Below, piece by piece: positions 40,834-48,379 of a DNA stretch of 64,000 nucleotides. The notes under the pieces are model-generated. The model saw nothing but the letters and a program-made list of their open reading frames with translations. It made no database searches and was not told where the DNA came from. The stretch is from NCBI GenBank assembly GCA_963781675.1, contig CAWAGF010000005.1:473788-537787 (forward strand), given 5' to 3'. Origin of the DNA: SCTD01 sp963781675. Lineage in GTDB: Bacteria > Actinomycetota > Actinomycetes > Mycobacteriales > SCTD01. The position numbers and the translations under genes are program-made. The stretch's first letter is position 1, and each line of letters starts with the position of its first letter.

Positions 40834-41202
40834 TCAGGCCTGCTCGACCTCCGCGCGGACCCGGTCCAGCAGCGCGGCGTAGTCCGGCTCCTCGGCGCCG
40901 AGGTCCCGCTGCCCGGCGCGAAAGCCCTCCGCCGCCAGCAGCAGCCCGATCGCGGTGAACGCGGAGTAGTGCCGGGCCACGACGGCGAGCATCGCCGCGA
41001 GCGCCTGCCGCGACTCCTCGCGCACCCCGCCGACCTCCGCGACGACCTGCTCCACGAGGTCCGCGAGCGCCGCGCTGGACAGCTCGCGCGGCCCGTCGTC
41101 CTGCGGGTCGTGCAGGGTCGCCGTCAGCAGCGCGAGCGCCGAGCGACGGGCCTGCCGGTCGCGCTGCGGGTCCGGCACGACGTCGATCGAGATGTCCGTC
41201 AT
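40834..41202 (-). CDS. Hypothetical helical protein, 122 residues
   Basis: Soluble, mostly helical and acidic: DPQRDRQARRSALALLTATL, LSSAALADLVEQVVAEVGGV, REESRQALAAMLAVVARHYS, ending LDRVRAEVEQA. The start is ATG 41202; both GGGAG and a TAGCCT box lie just upstream, so it may be leaderless or have a very short leader. No signal peptide and no known family recognised. Divergent from the membrane protein at 41246. Confidence 0.65.
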   Translation of the reverse strand: MTDISIDVVPDPQRDRQARRSALALLTATLHDPQDDGPRELSSAALADLVEQVVAEVGGVREESRQALAAMLAVVARHYSAFTAIGLLLAAEGFRAGQRDLGAEEPDYAALLDRVRAEVEQA

Positions 41203-41209
41203 GTCTCCC

Positions 41210-41215
41210 AGGCTA
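41210..41215 (-). promoter_or_regulatory. -10 box TAGCCT for the 122-residue gene
   Basis: Minus-strand TAGCCT ends 7 nt before ATG 41202. Confidence 0.5.
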
Positions 41216-41232
41216 GGCGGGGCGCCGTCGCC

Positions 41233-41238
41233 TAGCCT
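41233..41238 (+). promoter_or_regulatory. -10 box TAGCCT for the small membrane protein
   Basis: TAGCCT ends 7 nt before GTG 41246; it mirrors the divergent box at 41210. Confidence 0.5.
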
Positions 41239-41245
41239 CGACCCG

Positions 41246-41512
41246 GTGAGCGACCGCACCCTCGTGCTCCTGTCCCTGCTGGCGGCCGTGGGCCTGGGGG
41301 TGCTGCTGAGCTACGGGCTGTACGCGCTGCTCGTGAACGGCGGGCGCGTGCCGACCTGGCTCGAGGACAACGGGTGGGTCTACCCCGCCGTCTTCGCCGT
41401 GGGCTGCGCGCTGCTGGCCGTGGCCTTCGCCTTCGCGCTGTGGCCGCTGGCCCCGGTGGGTGCAGCGCTCGCGGCGATGGCCACCGCGCGCTACCTCTGG
41501 CTGAACGTCTAG
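41246..41512 (+). CDS. Small two-helix membrane protein, 88 residues
   Basis: Two to three hydrophobic segments: LVLLSLLAAVGLGVLLSYGL, then VYPAVFAVGCALLAVAFAFA and LAPVGAALAAMATARYLWL. The loop between (NGGRVPTWLEDNGW) would be extracytoplasmic. The stop overlaps that of the convergent methyltransferase gene by 4 nt (CTAG). Unknown family. Confidence 0.72.
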   Translation: MSDRTLVLLSLLAAVGLGVLLSYGLYALLVNGGRVPTWLEDNGWVYPAVFAVGCALLAVAFAFALWPLAPVGAALAAMATARYLWLNV

Positions 41513-42279
41513 CGCTTGCGGCCGAGCAGGTGGAAGACCCGGCTCAGCTGCCGGTAGGGGTCGCGCAGGCTCGCCTGCAGCTCCAGCTCGGCGACGGCTC
41601 CGGCGCCCGGGTCGTCGTCCGGCAGGTCCAGCCAGTCGGTGAACAGCCACACGCCGTGCCAGTCCACCGGCTCCACGCCCTGCCCCTGCAGGGTCGCCGT
41701 GAGGCCCTGCACCGTGTCGCCGCGCGTCGGCGTGCCGAGCACCCCGGTCTCGCGCGTCGCGTCGAGGGCCTGCAGGGCGTCCGCCCAGCGCCGCTCGAGC
41801 GCCGGCCGTACGGCCAGCGTCTGCGCGTTGAGCGCCAGCAGCGACAGCAGCCCGCCGGGCGCCACCCGCTCGCACAGCTCGGCCAGGACCGGTGCGGGGT
41901 CGTCGAGGTACATCAGCACGCCGTGGCACAGCACCGCGTCGAAGGTGCGGCCGTCGACGGCCTCGCCCGCCGACTCCGCCTCCCCGTGCACCAGCCGCAC
42001 GCGCTGCCGCACGTCCTCGGGCTCCTGCGCGAGCCGCTGCTGCGCGCGCTCGAGCATCGCCGGCGAGGAGTCGAGCAGGACGACGTCGTAGCCGGCGCGG
42101 GCCAGCGGCAGCGACTGGTGGGCCGCGCCGCCGCCGACGTCCAGCACGGTCGCAGGCGCCGCGGGCAGGTGCCGCAGGAGCTGCTGGTGCACGACGAAGG
42201 TGCGCACCCGGCCCTTCACGGTCGCGTAGGCGCCGTCGACGAAGGCGTCGGCGAGCGCGGCCCAGGCGTCCTCCGGCAT
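41509..42279 (-). CDS. SAM-dependent methyltransferase, CmoM/SmtA-like
   Basis: 256 residues. Class I methyltransferase with motif I VLDVGGGAAHQSLPLARAGY, motif II VVLLDSSPAMLERAQ, motif IV FDAVLCHGVLMYLDDPAPVL and post-motif RVAPGGLLSLLALNAQTLAV. The overall layout (YATVKGRVR at the start, PTRGDTVQGLTATL and VDWHGVWLFTDWL, DPYRQLSRVFHLLGRK at the end) follows E. coli CmoM, the tRNA cmo5U carboxymethyl ester methyltransferase. Whether the actinobacterial homologue has that role is not known, so no symbol is given. ATG 42279. Confidence 0.85.
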   Translation of the reverse strand: MPEDAWAALADAFVDGAYATVKGRVRTFVVHQQLLRHLPAAPATVLDVGGGAAHQSLPLARAGYDVVLLDSSPAMLERAQQRLAQEPEDVRQRVRLVHGEAESAGEAVDGRTFDAVLCHGVLMYLDDPAPVLAELCERVAPGGLLSLLALNAQTLAVRPALERRWADALQALDATRETGVLGTPTRGDTVQGLTATLQGQGVEPVDWHGVWLFTDWLDLPDDDPGAGAVAELELQASLRDPYRQLSRVFHLLGRKR

Positions 42280-42314
42280 GCCTGCAGCGTCGCACCCCGC
42301 CTGGGCCGCGCGCC

Positions 42315-43535
42315 TCAGACCGCGACCGGCCCCTTGACGTGCTGCCCATCCGGCCGCAGGCCGCTCGCCAGCGGGTCGACGTACCGCCGGATGGCCAGGG
42401 CCGCCGCCGCCCCCTCGCCCGCGGCGCTGGCCGCCTGCTTGGTGGAGCCGCTGCGCACGTCGCCGGCGACGAAGACGCCGGGCACGCTGGTCGACATCCC
42501 GAGGTCGCCCACGACGAAGCCCGCGTCGTCGAGGTCCACGAGCTCGCGGACGAGCTGGTTGTTCGGCGTCAGCCCGATGAAGACGAACGCGCCGTCCGCC
42601 GGCAGCTCCTCGCTGCGGCCGTCGCGCTGCACGGTGAGCGCCGTCAGCCGGCCCGCGTCGTCGGTGACGAAGCCGGTGGGGGTGGCTGCGGTGACGACGT
42701 CGATGCGCTCGTGCGCGTCGACCTTGTCGACCACGACGCGGCTCGCGGACAGCGCGCTGTCCCGCGTGACGATGGTGACCCGCTCCGCGAAGCGGGTCAG
42801 GAACACGCTCTCCTCGCCGGCGCTGTTGCCCCCGCCGATCACGATCACCCGCTTGCCCCGGTAGAAGGCCCCGTCGCAGGTCGCGCAGAAGTGCACGCCG
42901 GCGCCGATGAGCTCAGCCTCCCCGTCGATCCCCAGCCGGCGGTAGGTCGAGCCGAGCGCCAGCAGGACGGCGAAGGCGGTGTACGTGGCGCCGTCGCCGG
43001 TGGTGACCAGCCGGTACGCGCCGTCAACAGCCAGCGCGGTGACCTCCTGCGCAGAGAGCACCTCGACGCCGAAGCGCTCCGCCTGCGCGCGGAGCCGGCC
43101 GGCGAACTCGTCGCCGGTCACCCCCTCCGGGAAGCCGGGGAAGTTGTCGAGCCGCTCCGTGACGCCGGCCTGGCCGCCGACGCCGCCGCGCTCGACCACC
43201 AGCACCGAGAGGCCCTCCCGGGCGGCGTAGAGGGCCGCGGTCAGGCCCGCGGGGCCGGACCCCACGACGACCAGGTCGTAGAAGGCGTTGCGCGCCGTGG
43301 TCTGCAGCCCCAGCTTGGCGGCGAGCTCGGCGTTGCTCGGCTCGACGAGCACGCTGCCGTCCTCGAACACGATCGTCGGGATGATGTCCTTGCCCCCGTT
43401 GTGCGACTGCACGACGGCCCGCCCGGCCGGGTCGGCGTCCACGTCGACGAAGGCGTAGTGGACGCGCTGCTCTCCCAGCAGCTGCTTGGCGCGCTTGCAG
43501 TCACTGCACCAGCCCGTGCCGTACATGGTGATCAT
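42315..43535 (-). CDS. Mycoredoxin-thioredoxin reductase fusion protein
   Basis: 406 residues. Residues 1-78 form a glutaredoxin-fold mycoredoxin: MYGTGWCSDCKRAKQLL with the CxxC active site, NGGKDIIPTIVFEDGSVLVE and PSNAELAAKLGL, matching actinobacterial Mrx1. Residues 85-406 are a thioredoxin-reductase-type flavoprotein: VVVGSGPAGLTAALYAAREG (FAD), CATCDGAFYRGKRVIVIGGG (redox CxxC plus NADPH-binding), VFVAGDVRSGSTKQAASAAG. Direct electron flow NADPH to FAD to CxxC to mycoredoxin is suggested. It lies just downstream of the arsenic genes, separated by a VOC remnant, and could recycle ArsC. Confidence 0.92.
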   Translation of the reverse strand: MITMYGTGWCSDCKRAKQLLGEQRVHYAFVDVDADPAGRAVVQSHNGGKDIIPTIVFEDGSVLVEPSNAELAAKLGLQTTARNAFYDLVVVGSGPAGLTAALYAAREGLSVLVVERGGVGGQAGVTERLDNFPGFPEGVTGDEFAGRLRAQAERFGVEVLSAQEVTALAVDGAYRLVTTGDGATYTAFAVLLALGSTYRRLGIDGEAELIGAGVHFCATCDGAFYRGKRVIVIGGGNSAGEESVFLTRFAERVTIVTRDSALSASRVVVDKVDAHERIDVVTAATPTGFVTDDAGRLTALTVQRDGRSEELPADGAFVFIGLTPNNQLVRELVDLDDAGFVVGDLGMSTSVPGVFVAGDVRSGSTKQAASAAGEGAAAALAIRRYVDPLASGLRPDGQHVKGPVAV

Positions 43536-43591
43536 CTGCGTGGCTCCCGCTGTCGTGGTCCTGCTGCTGAGTCCTCCGGACAGCCGTTCCG

Positions 43592-43787
43592 TTACGCGTC
43601 GCCGGCCGAAGGCCGCTGACCGACCACGGCGCCGACCTGCCCGACCCCGAAGCAGAACGGGTGCCCGATCGGGCTGGTGTGGACCGCGAACACCTCGTCG
43701 CCGTCCGGGTTGTCACCGGGCCGCTCGGGCGCCTGGAGCCGGCGCGCTCAGGCTGGTGACCACCCGGTCGGCACGTCGAGCGTCATG
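43592..43787 (-). pseudogene. Remnant of a VOC-family gene with its middle deleted
   Basis: On the minus strand an ATG at 43787 overlaps the arsC stop (ATGA) and opens MTLDVPTGWSPA followed by a stop, resembling the start of VOC enzymes (LDVPTGWVT). Past a short gap the sequence GDNPDGDEVFAVHTSPIGHP with FCFG resembles a VOC C-terminus with its FAV..DP.GHPFC motif, ending after one more frame change at TAA 43594-43592. The core of about 80-100 residues is absent. I read it as a former arsC-coupled VOC gene with an internal deletion. Confidence 0.5.
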
Positions 43788-44190
43788 GCGCTCCCGGCGC
43801 GAGCCGGTCGAGCAGGTCGAGGACGCGGGCGTCCACCTGGTCCACGATGGCCCGGACGGCGTCCAGGTCCTGCCCCTTGGGGTCGTCGAGCGGCCAGTCC
43901 TCGTAGCGCTTGCCCGGAAGGACAGGACACGTCTCGCCGCAGCCCATCGTGATGACGACGTCCGCTTCGTGCAGCGCCTCGCGCGTGAGCAGCTTCGGCT
44001 GCTCGGCGTCCGTGCTCAGTCCGCGTTCCTGGAGCACCTGGACGACGGCGGGGTTGAGGTCGTCGCCGGGGTCGCTGCCCGCGGACCGGACGACGGCTCG
44101 GCCGGCGGCGTGGTGCTCGGTGAGGACCTTCGCGGCCAGGCTGCGGCCGCCGTTGTGGACGCAGGCGAACAGGATCACGGGGACCTTCAC
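43783..44190 (-). CDS. arsC: Arsenate reductase, low-molecular-weight phosphatase type
   Basis: 135 residues. The P-loop CX5R motif ACVHNGGRSLAAKVL holds the catalytic Cys. A second cysteine pair is in MGCGETCPVLPGKRYEDWPL, as in enzymes that pass electrons by an internal disulfide; actinobacterial relatives (Cg_ArsC type) use mycothiol and mycoredoxin. It reduces arsenate to arsenite for export. GTG or ATG start at 44190 overlaps the aquaporin stop by 4 nt. The nearby mycoredoxin-TrxR fusion is a likely reductant. Confidence 0.92.
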   Translation of the reverse strand: MKVPVILFACVHNGGRSLAAKVLTEHHAAGRAVVRSAGSDPGDDLNPAVVQVLQERGLSTDAEQPKLLTREALHEADVVITMGCGETCPVLPGKRYEDWPLDDPKGQDLDAVRAIVDQVDARVLDLLDRLAPGAP

Positions 44191-44894
44191 GGGCGGCCCT
44201 CCAGCAGGTCCTCTGGATGGGCGACCTCGTCAGCGACCGCGCGGGCGTCGGGGTACAGCACGAGCACAGCACCGACCGCCAGGCCCGCGCCGACGAGCTG
44301 TGCGGCGACGAACGGCGGGACCGATCCAGGAGCGATGCCGGCGAAGGTGTCGCTCAGGGCGCGGCCGAGGGTGATCGCGGGGTTGGCGAACGAGGTGCTG
44401 CTGGTGAACCAGTAGGCCGCGGTGATGTACCCCCCGACCGCGTAGGCGACGTGAGCACCGCGGCCCGACCGCACGGCGCCGAAGACAACGAGGAGCAGTC
44501 CGAACGTGGCGACAGCCTCCGCCAGGAGCAGGTGCGACCCGCTCCGGTCCGTCGTGCTGACGTCCACAGCGGGAAGGTCGAACATCAGGTTCGCCAGCAC
44601 CACCCCGGCGCAGCAGCCGACGGCCTGCGCCGTGACGAACGCCGCGGCAGCCTTGGTCGTGATCGCCCCCAGGGCCCGTTCGGCGAGGGTGACCGCAGGG
44701 TTGAAGGCGGCGGAGACCGGCTGGAGCGCGAGGATCAGCGCGACGAGGACCGCCCCGGTGATGAGGGCGTTCTCCAGCAGCTGCAGGCCCTGGTCGTCCG
44801 GGGAGAGCCGCTGGGCGGCGATGCCGCTGCCCACGACCGTCGCCGCCAGCAGAGTGCAGCCCAGGAGCTCGGCGAACGCCTTGCGGAGCAGCAT
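44187..44894 (-). CDS. Aquaglyceroporin, probable arsenite channel (AqpS/GlpF-like)
   Basis: 235 residues, six membrane helices. The two pore half-helices are SAAFNPAVTLAERALG (NPAV) and SFANPAITLGRALSD (NPAI). Location between arsR and arsC suggests passive arsenite export down its gradient, as described for AqpS of Sinorhizobium with ArsC; no ArsB or Acr3 pump is seen in the window. ATG 44894 shares its first base with the arsR stop (TGATG); a GTG at 44924 would extend it into arsR. Confidence 0.9.
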   Translation of the reverse strand: MLLRKAFAELLGCTLLAATVVGSGIAAQRLSPDDQGLQLLENALITGAVLVALILALQPVSAAFNPAVTLAERALGAITTKAAAAFVTAQAVGCCAGVVLANLMFDLPAVDVSTTDRSGSHLLLAEAVATFGLLLVVFGAVRSGRGAHVAYAVGGYITAAYWFTSSTSFANPAITLGRALSDTFAGIAPGSVPPFVAAQLVGAGLAVGAVLVLYPDARAVADEVAHPEDLLEGRP

Positions 44895-45250
44895 CAGCAG
44901 CAGGAGGGGTCGATGACCCGGCACAGCGCGCCGAGGGACTCGAGGCGGGGCCGGTAGAAGACGTTGGTGCCCTTGCGCGTCCCCTCGACCAGCCCCGCGT
45001 CGCGGAGCTGCTTGAGGTGGTGGGAGGCCGTGGCCTCGGTGATGCCCACGGCAGGTGCGAGATCGCAGGTGCAGACGCCACTCTCGGCGTCGGCCAGGAT
45101 CAGCGACATGAGCCGGACGCGGACCGGGTCAGCGAGGGCCTTGAGGCGCAGCGCGATCTCGAGCGCGTCGCCCTCCCCCAGCGGGCCGGCGGCCATCGTC
45201 GTGCAGCAGACAGGAGCGGTCGTGTCCAGAACGGGCAGGGCCTTCGGCAT
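44894..45250 (-). CDS. arsR: ArsR-family arsenic/metal-responsive repressor
   Basis: 118 residues. Winged helix with ALADPVRVRLMSLILADAES, the metal-site motif SGVCTCDLAPAVGITEATAS (CxC at helix 3/4) and recognition helix SHHLKQLRDAGLVEGTRKGT; further Cys pairs stand near the N-terminus (APVCCTT) and at the end (VIDPSCC). Start ATG 45250. Three palindromes upstream are probable operators controlling both this operon and the divergent arsI. Confidence 0.93.
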   Translation of the reverse strand: MPKALPVLDTTAPVCCTTMAAGPLGEGDALEIALRLKALADPVRVRLMSLILADAESGVCTCDLAPAVGITEATASHHLKQLRDAGLVEGTRKGTNVFYRPRLESLGALCRVIDPSCC

Positions 45251-45269
45251 GCCCCGAGCATGGCACAGG

Positions 45270-45344
45270 TTCGACGTACATCGAGGAACGCCTTGACGAA
45301 CGTCGAGTACTGGCTCAGCATCCAAGCGTTCGACGAACGTCGAA
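45270..45344. promoter_or_regulatory. Three ArsR-type operator palindromes between arsR and arsI
   Basis: Copies at 45270-45284 (TTCGACGTACATCGA), 45292-45307 (CTTGACGAACGTCGAG) and 45329-45344 (TTCGACGAACGTCGAA, arms TTCGACG/CGTCGAA). The last ends 21 nt before the arsI start, the first lies 19 nt from the arsR start. Confidence 0.82.
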
Positions 45345-45365
45345 CCATATCGCCTGGAGGCAGCA

Positions 45366-45920
45366 GTGACCACGACCGAGCCCACGCTCGACCCCGCTCC
45401 GGCTCCGACCCCCGGCACCGGCCGGGTCCAGCTCGCCCTGAACGTCGACGACCTCCAGCAGGGCATCACGTTCTACTCCGCGCTGCTGGGCACCCCGCCC
45501 GCGAAGGTCCGCGAGGGCTACGCCAACTTCGCCGTCGCCAGCCCGCCGCTCAAGCTCGTCCTCATCGAGGCGCCCGGCAAGGGCGGCACCCTGAACCACC
45601 TCGGCGTCGAGGTCCCGAGCAGCGACGACGTCCACTCCGAGATCGCCAGGCTGTCGGGCGAGGGGCTGTTCACCGACGAGGAGATCGGCACGACCTGCTG
45701 CTTCGCCACCCAGGACAAGGTGTGGGTCACCGGACCCTCCGGCGAGCGCTGGGAGGTCTACACCGTGCTGGCCGACAGCGAGACCTTCGGCCGCTCCCCG
45801 CTGCACCCCGCGGCTCCTGACGACGCGCCCGCCGACGCGAGCGCGCCGGTCGGGGCCGAGGCGGCCGCCGGCGCCGTCTGCTGCGGCGCGGCCAGCAGCG
45901 ACCAGCCCGCCTGCTGCTGA
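45366..45920 (+). CDS. arsI: ArsI/CadI-family VOC protein, probable C-As lyase
   Basis: 184 residues. VOC fold: RVQLALNVDDLQQGITFYSA, then LGTPPAKVREGYANF, NHLGVEVPSSDDV, and the paired cysteines GTTCCFATQDKVWVTGPSGE with RWEVYTVL. The adjacent Cys-Cys before FAxQ is the trivalent-arsenical site of ArsI, which cleaves the carbon-arsenic bond of methylarsenite using Fe(II) and O2. The C-terminus carries two more Cys pairs (AVCCGAA and ACC). GTG 45366 has GGAGG 9 nt upstream. CadI, the cadmium-induced relative, is the alternative name. Divergent from arsR with shared operators. Confidence 0.88.
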   Translation: MTTTEPTLDPAPAPTPGTGRVQLALNVDDLQQGITFYSALLGTPPAKVREGYANFAVASPPLKLVLIEAPGKGGTLNHLGVEVPSSDDVHSEIARLSGEGLFTDEEIGTTCCFATQDKVWVTGPSGERWEVYTVLADSETFGRSPLHPAAPDDAPADASAPVGAEAAAGAVCCGAASSDQPACC

Positions 45921-45964
45921 CGGGTCCGATCGGAGGGCCGTCCGTCCGGGGCCCGGCGACGCGA

Positions 45965-45999
45965 AGGGCCGCCGACCTGTCGTCCAGGTCGGCGGCCCT
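45965..45999. terminator. Hairpin between arsI and tRNA-Ala
   Basis: Perfect 15-bp stem AGGGCCGCCGACCTG-TCGTC-complement, serving both arsI and the convergent tRNA gene. Confidence 0.87.
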
Positions 46000-46008
46000 C
46001 GTCGCGGG

Positions 46009-46081
46009 TGGAGCTGAGGGGACTCGAACCCCTGACCCCCACACTGCCAGTGTGGTGCGCTACCAGCTGCGCCACAGCCCC
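46009..46081 (-). tRNA. tRNA-Ala (anticodon GGC)
   Basis: 73-nt cloverleaf on the minus strand. Acceptor GGGGCTG pairs with CAGCTCC (one G-T pair), D arm with GCAGCTGGTAGCGC, anticodon stem CACAC/GTGTG around anticodon GGC in loop CTGGCAG, T arm AGGGGTTCGAGTCCCCT, discriminator A. CCA is not encoded. Confidence 0.96.
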
Positions 46082-46097
46082 GCGGTCCTGCGGTCAC

Positions 46098-46754
46098 TCA
46101 CCTTACAGGCTCGACGTCCGGACTCGTCGGGGTCCCGCCGCCGGCGTCCGGCGTGCCCGCCTCGGCGTTGTGCCGCTCGAGCCGCCAGCCGACGTCGCCC
46201 TCCACGAGCACCGACCAGCAGCAGTTGCCGAGCGGCACCAGGCGGGCCCAGGAGGCGAAGGGCAGCTCCAGCAGCACCCCCAGCGCGGCGCGCGCCGTAC
46301 CGCCGTGCGTGACGGCCAGCAGCGTGCCGCCGGCGGGGACGCCTGCGAGGTGCTCCCGCACGCAGGCCGCAGCACGCGCACCGGCTTGCGCGAAGGTCTC
46401 GCCACCGCCGCGGGGGACGTCCTGGCCGGCCCGCCACGCGGCGTGCTCCTCCGGGAAGCGCTCGCCCGCCTCGCGTGACGGTCAGCCCCTGCCAGGCGCC
46501 GAGGTCGAGCTCGGCCAGCCGTGGGTCGACCACGGGCTCCGTCGTGACGGCGCGAGCGGTGTCGTGCGCCCGCACCAGGTCGCTGGTCACCACGACGGTG
46601 CGGGCAGGAGCTCCCGCAGGACCAGGCCGGCGGCAGCGGCCTGCGCGCGGCCGACGTCGTCGAGCGGGGTGTCCAGCCGGCCCTGGATGCGGCCGGAGGC
46701 GTTGTCGGCGGTGCGGCCGTGCCGCAGGAGGACGACCCGCCGCGGGGCGCTCAG
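46098..46754 (-). CDS. Histidine phosphatase downstream of rsfS (two apparent frameshifts)
   Basis: About 215 residues, phosphoglycerate mutase-like. Motif LLRHGRTADNASGRIQGRLD (catalytic His), then TSDLVRAHDTARAV and LDLGAWQGLTV, EERFPEE-type block as REAGERFPEEHAAWRAG, and second His in LAVTHGGTARAALGVLL. Breaks near 46608 and 46477 interrupt it. No ATG or GTG precedes RVVLLRHG in frame; the only junction is CTGA with the rsfS stop, so either CTG (46754) is the start or the true start has been damaged. Possibly the gpgP/PhoE-like partner gene common after rsfS in actinobacteria. Confidence 0.83.
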
Positions 46755-47149
46755 GACGCGGGCCGGCCGGCCGCCCGCTCGGCGTCGCGGTCGGTGAACG
46801 GGATCGTCGGGCAGTCCTTCCAGAGCCGCTCGAGGGCGTAGAAGACGCGCTCCTCCTCGTGCTGGACGTGGACGACGATGTCGACGAAGTCGAGCAGCAC
46901 CCAGCGCGCCTCCTGCGCGCCCTCGCGCCGGACCGGCTTGGCGTCGAGCTCGCGCAGCCGGTCCTCGATCTCGTCGACGACGGCCTTGACCTGACGGTCG
47001 CTCGGCGCGGAGGCCAGCAGGAAGACGTCGGTGATGACGAGCTGCTCGCTCACGTCGAGCAGCAGGATGTCGCTGGCGAGCTTGTCGGCGGCCGCCTGCG
47101 CAGCGGCCAGCCCCAGCTCGACGGCGCGCTCGGAGGCCGGCACGTTCAC
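46751..47149 (-). CDS. rsfS: Ribosome silencing factor RsfS (Iojap family)
   Basis: 132 residues. Contains LLDVSEQLVITDVFLLASAP, SDRQVKAVVDEIEDRL and the signature ARWVLLDFVDIVVHVQHEEE. It binds ribosomal protein uL14 and blocks subunit joining when nutrients are scarce. GTG start 47149. Located downstream of nadD and the LCP gene, a standard actinobacterial cluster. Confidence 0.96.
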   Translation of the reverse strand: MNVPASERAVELGLAAAQAAADKLASDILLLDVSEQLVITDVFLLASAPSDRQVKAVVDEIEDRLRELDAKPVRREGAQEARWVLLDFVDIVVHVQHEEERVFYALERLWKDCPTIPFTDRDAERAAGRPAS

Positions 47150-47182
47150 TCTTCTCGTCGGGGAGGCCCAGCCTACCGGCGG

Positions 47183-48379
47183 CTACGGCGCGAAGTCGGC
47201 CCCGACGAGGACCACGACGTCGGCCACGGTCCCGAAGTCCTGCTGCGCCACCGCCACCCTCGGCAGCCCCAGCGCCTTGCCGACGCGCTCCCCCAGCGCC
47301 TGCGCCTCGGGGGTCGCCTCGCGCACGAACACCTGCGTCTGCGTGACGCCGAAGCTCGGCGCGTTGCGCGAGTCCACGAACACGAAGCCGGCCGGCACGA
47401 TCTTGGCGCGCACGGCCTCGCCGAGGCCCGGCGTGCCGACGCCGTTGAGCACCAGCACCCGGTTGCCGCCCTCACGCACGCCCGGCGGGACGGACGCGGC
47501 GAGCAGCCGGTCGACGACCGTCGTCAGCTTCGGGGCGTCGACCCGGAACGCCTGGACGCCGCCGCCCGGGTCGATCGGGATCACCGGGAGCGTGTCGTAC
47601 TGCAGCTGCCCGGCCTCGTCGTCGAGCGCCAGGCCGAGCAGGAAGTCGGCGAGCTCGCCCTGCGTGCCGTAGGTGGAGATGGACCGCGGCCCGAGGGTGG
47701 CCAGCTGGGCCGTGAGCTCCTCGCGCGTGCGCGGCAGCACGTTGACCAGCCCGTCGAGCACCTCCTGCAGGCGCGCCAGCCGGGACTGCTCCTGCTCCTC
47801 GGGACCGAGGTAGAGCAGGAACTGCGTGGCCTGCACGCCGGTGAGGTTCTGCGCCCCGGGGCTCAGCAGCACGGTCTGGCCCTGCACCACCGGCACGTCG
47901 ACGTCGACGGGAATGCCGCCGAGCGCGTCGACCAGCGTCGTGAGCACCTCGGTCGTGAGGACCCAGCCGTCGTCGACGGTGACGCCGATCAGGTCGGACA
48001 GCGCGTCCCGCGAGCCCTGCGGCGGCACCGTCGCGAGCGCCCGCCCGAACTGCAGCTGCTCGCGACCGGGCACCGTGACGAGCACCTGCGGCGGGATGAG
48101 CAGGGCCGCCCCCGTCTTGCTGTCGGGGTCGTGCGCGAGCAGCGCGCTGGCCGCGGCCGCGCCGTTGCCCCCCTGCACCTGCAGCAGCAGCGTGCGCTGC
48201 GTGCGCTGCGCCTCCCGCGGGAGGTCCGGCGGCTCCGGCGGCTCCTTGGCGAGGTAGACCGCGAAGGCCGCAGCCGCCACCGCGGCCATGGTGACGAGCA
48301 GCGCGACCAGGCGCACCCGGTTGCGGCGGCGCCGGCGGCGGAGCTCCGCGCGCCGGCTCGTACGGGCCGGCTCGGTCAT
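47183..48379 (-). CDS. LCP-like protein with C-terminal LytR_C domain
   Basis: 398 residues. Short basic cytoplasmic N-terminus (RRAELRRRRRRNRVRL), one membrane helix (VALLVTMAAVAAAAFAVYLA), then an LCP-type domain (TLLLQVQGGNGAAAASALLA, LIPPQVLVTVPG, ALGGIPVDVDVPV, QATQFLLYLG) and the LytR_C domain at about 300-395 (NRVLVLNGVGTPGLGEAVRA, VAVAQQDFGTVADVVVLVG). LCP proteins attach glycopolymers to the wall; this divergent type lies between nadD and rsfS in many actinobacteria. The start overlaps the nadD stop by 4 nt. Confidence 0.88.
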   Translation of the reverse strand: MTEPARTSRRAELRRRRRRNRVRLVALLVTMAAVAAAAFAVYLAKEPPEPPDLPREAQRTQRTLLLQVQGGNGAAAASALLAHDPDSKTGAALLIPPQVLVTVPGREQLQFGRALATVPPQGSRDALSDLIGVTVDDGWVLTTEVLTTLVDALGGIPVDVDVPVVQGQTVLLSPGAQNLTGVQATQFLLYLGPEEQEQSRLARLQEVLDGLVNVLPRTREELTAQLATLGPRSISTYGTQGELADFLLGLALDDEAGQLQYDTLPVIPIDPGGGVQAFRVDAPKLTTVVDRLLAASVPPGVREGGNRVLVLNGVGTPGLGEAVRAKIVPAGFVFVDSRNAPSFGVTQTQVFVREATPEAQALGERVGKALGLPRVAVAQQDFGTVADVVVLVGADFAP

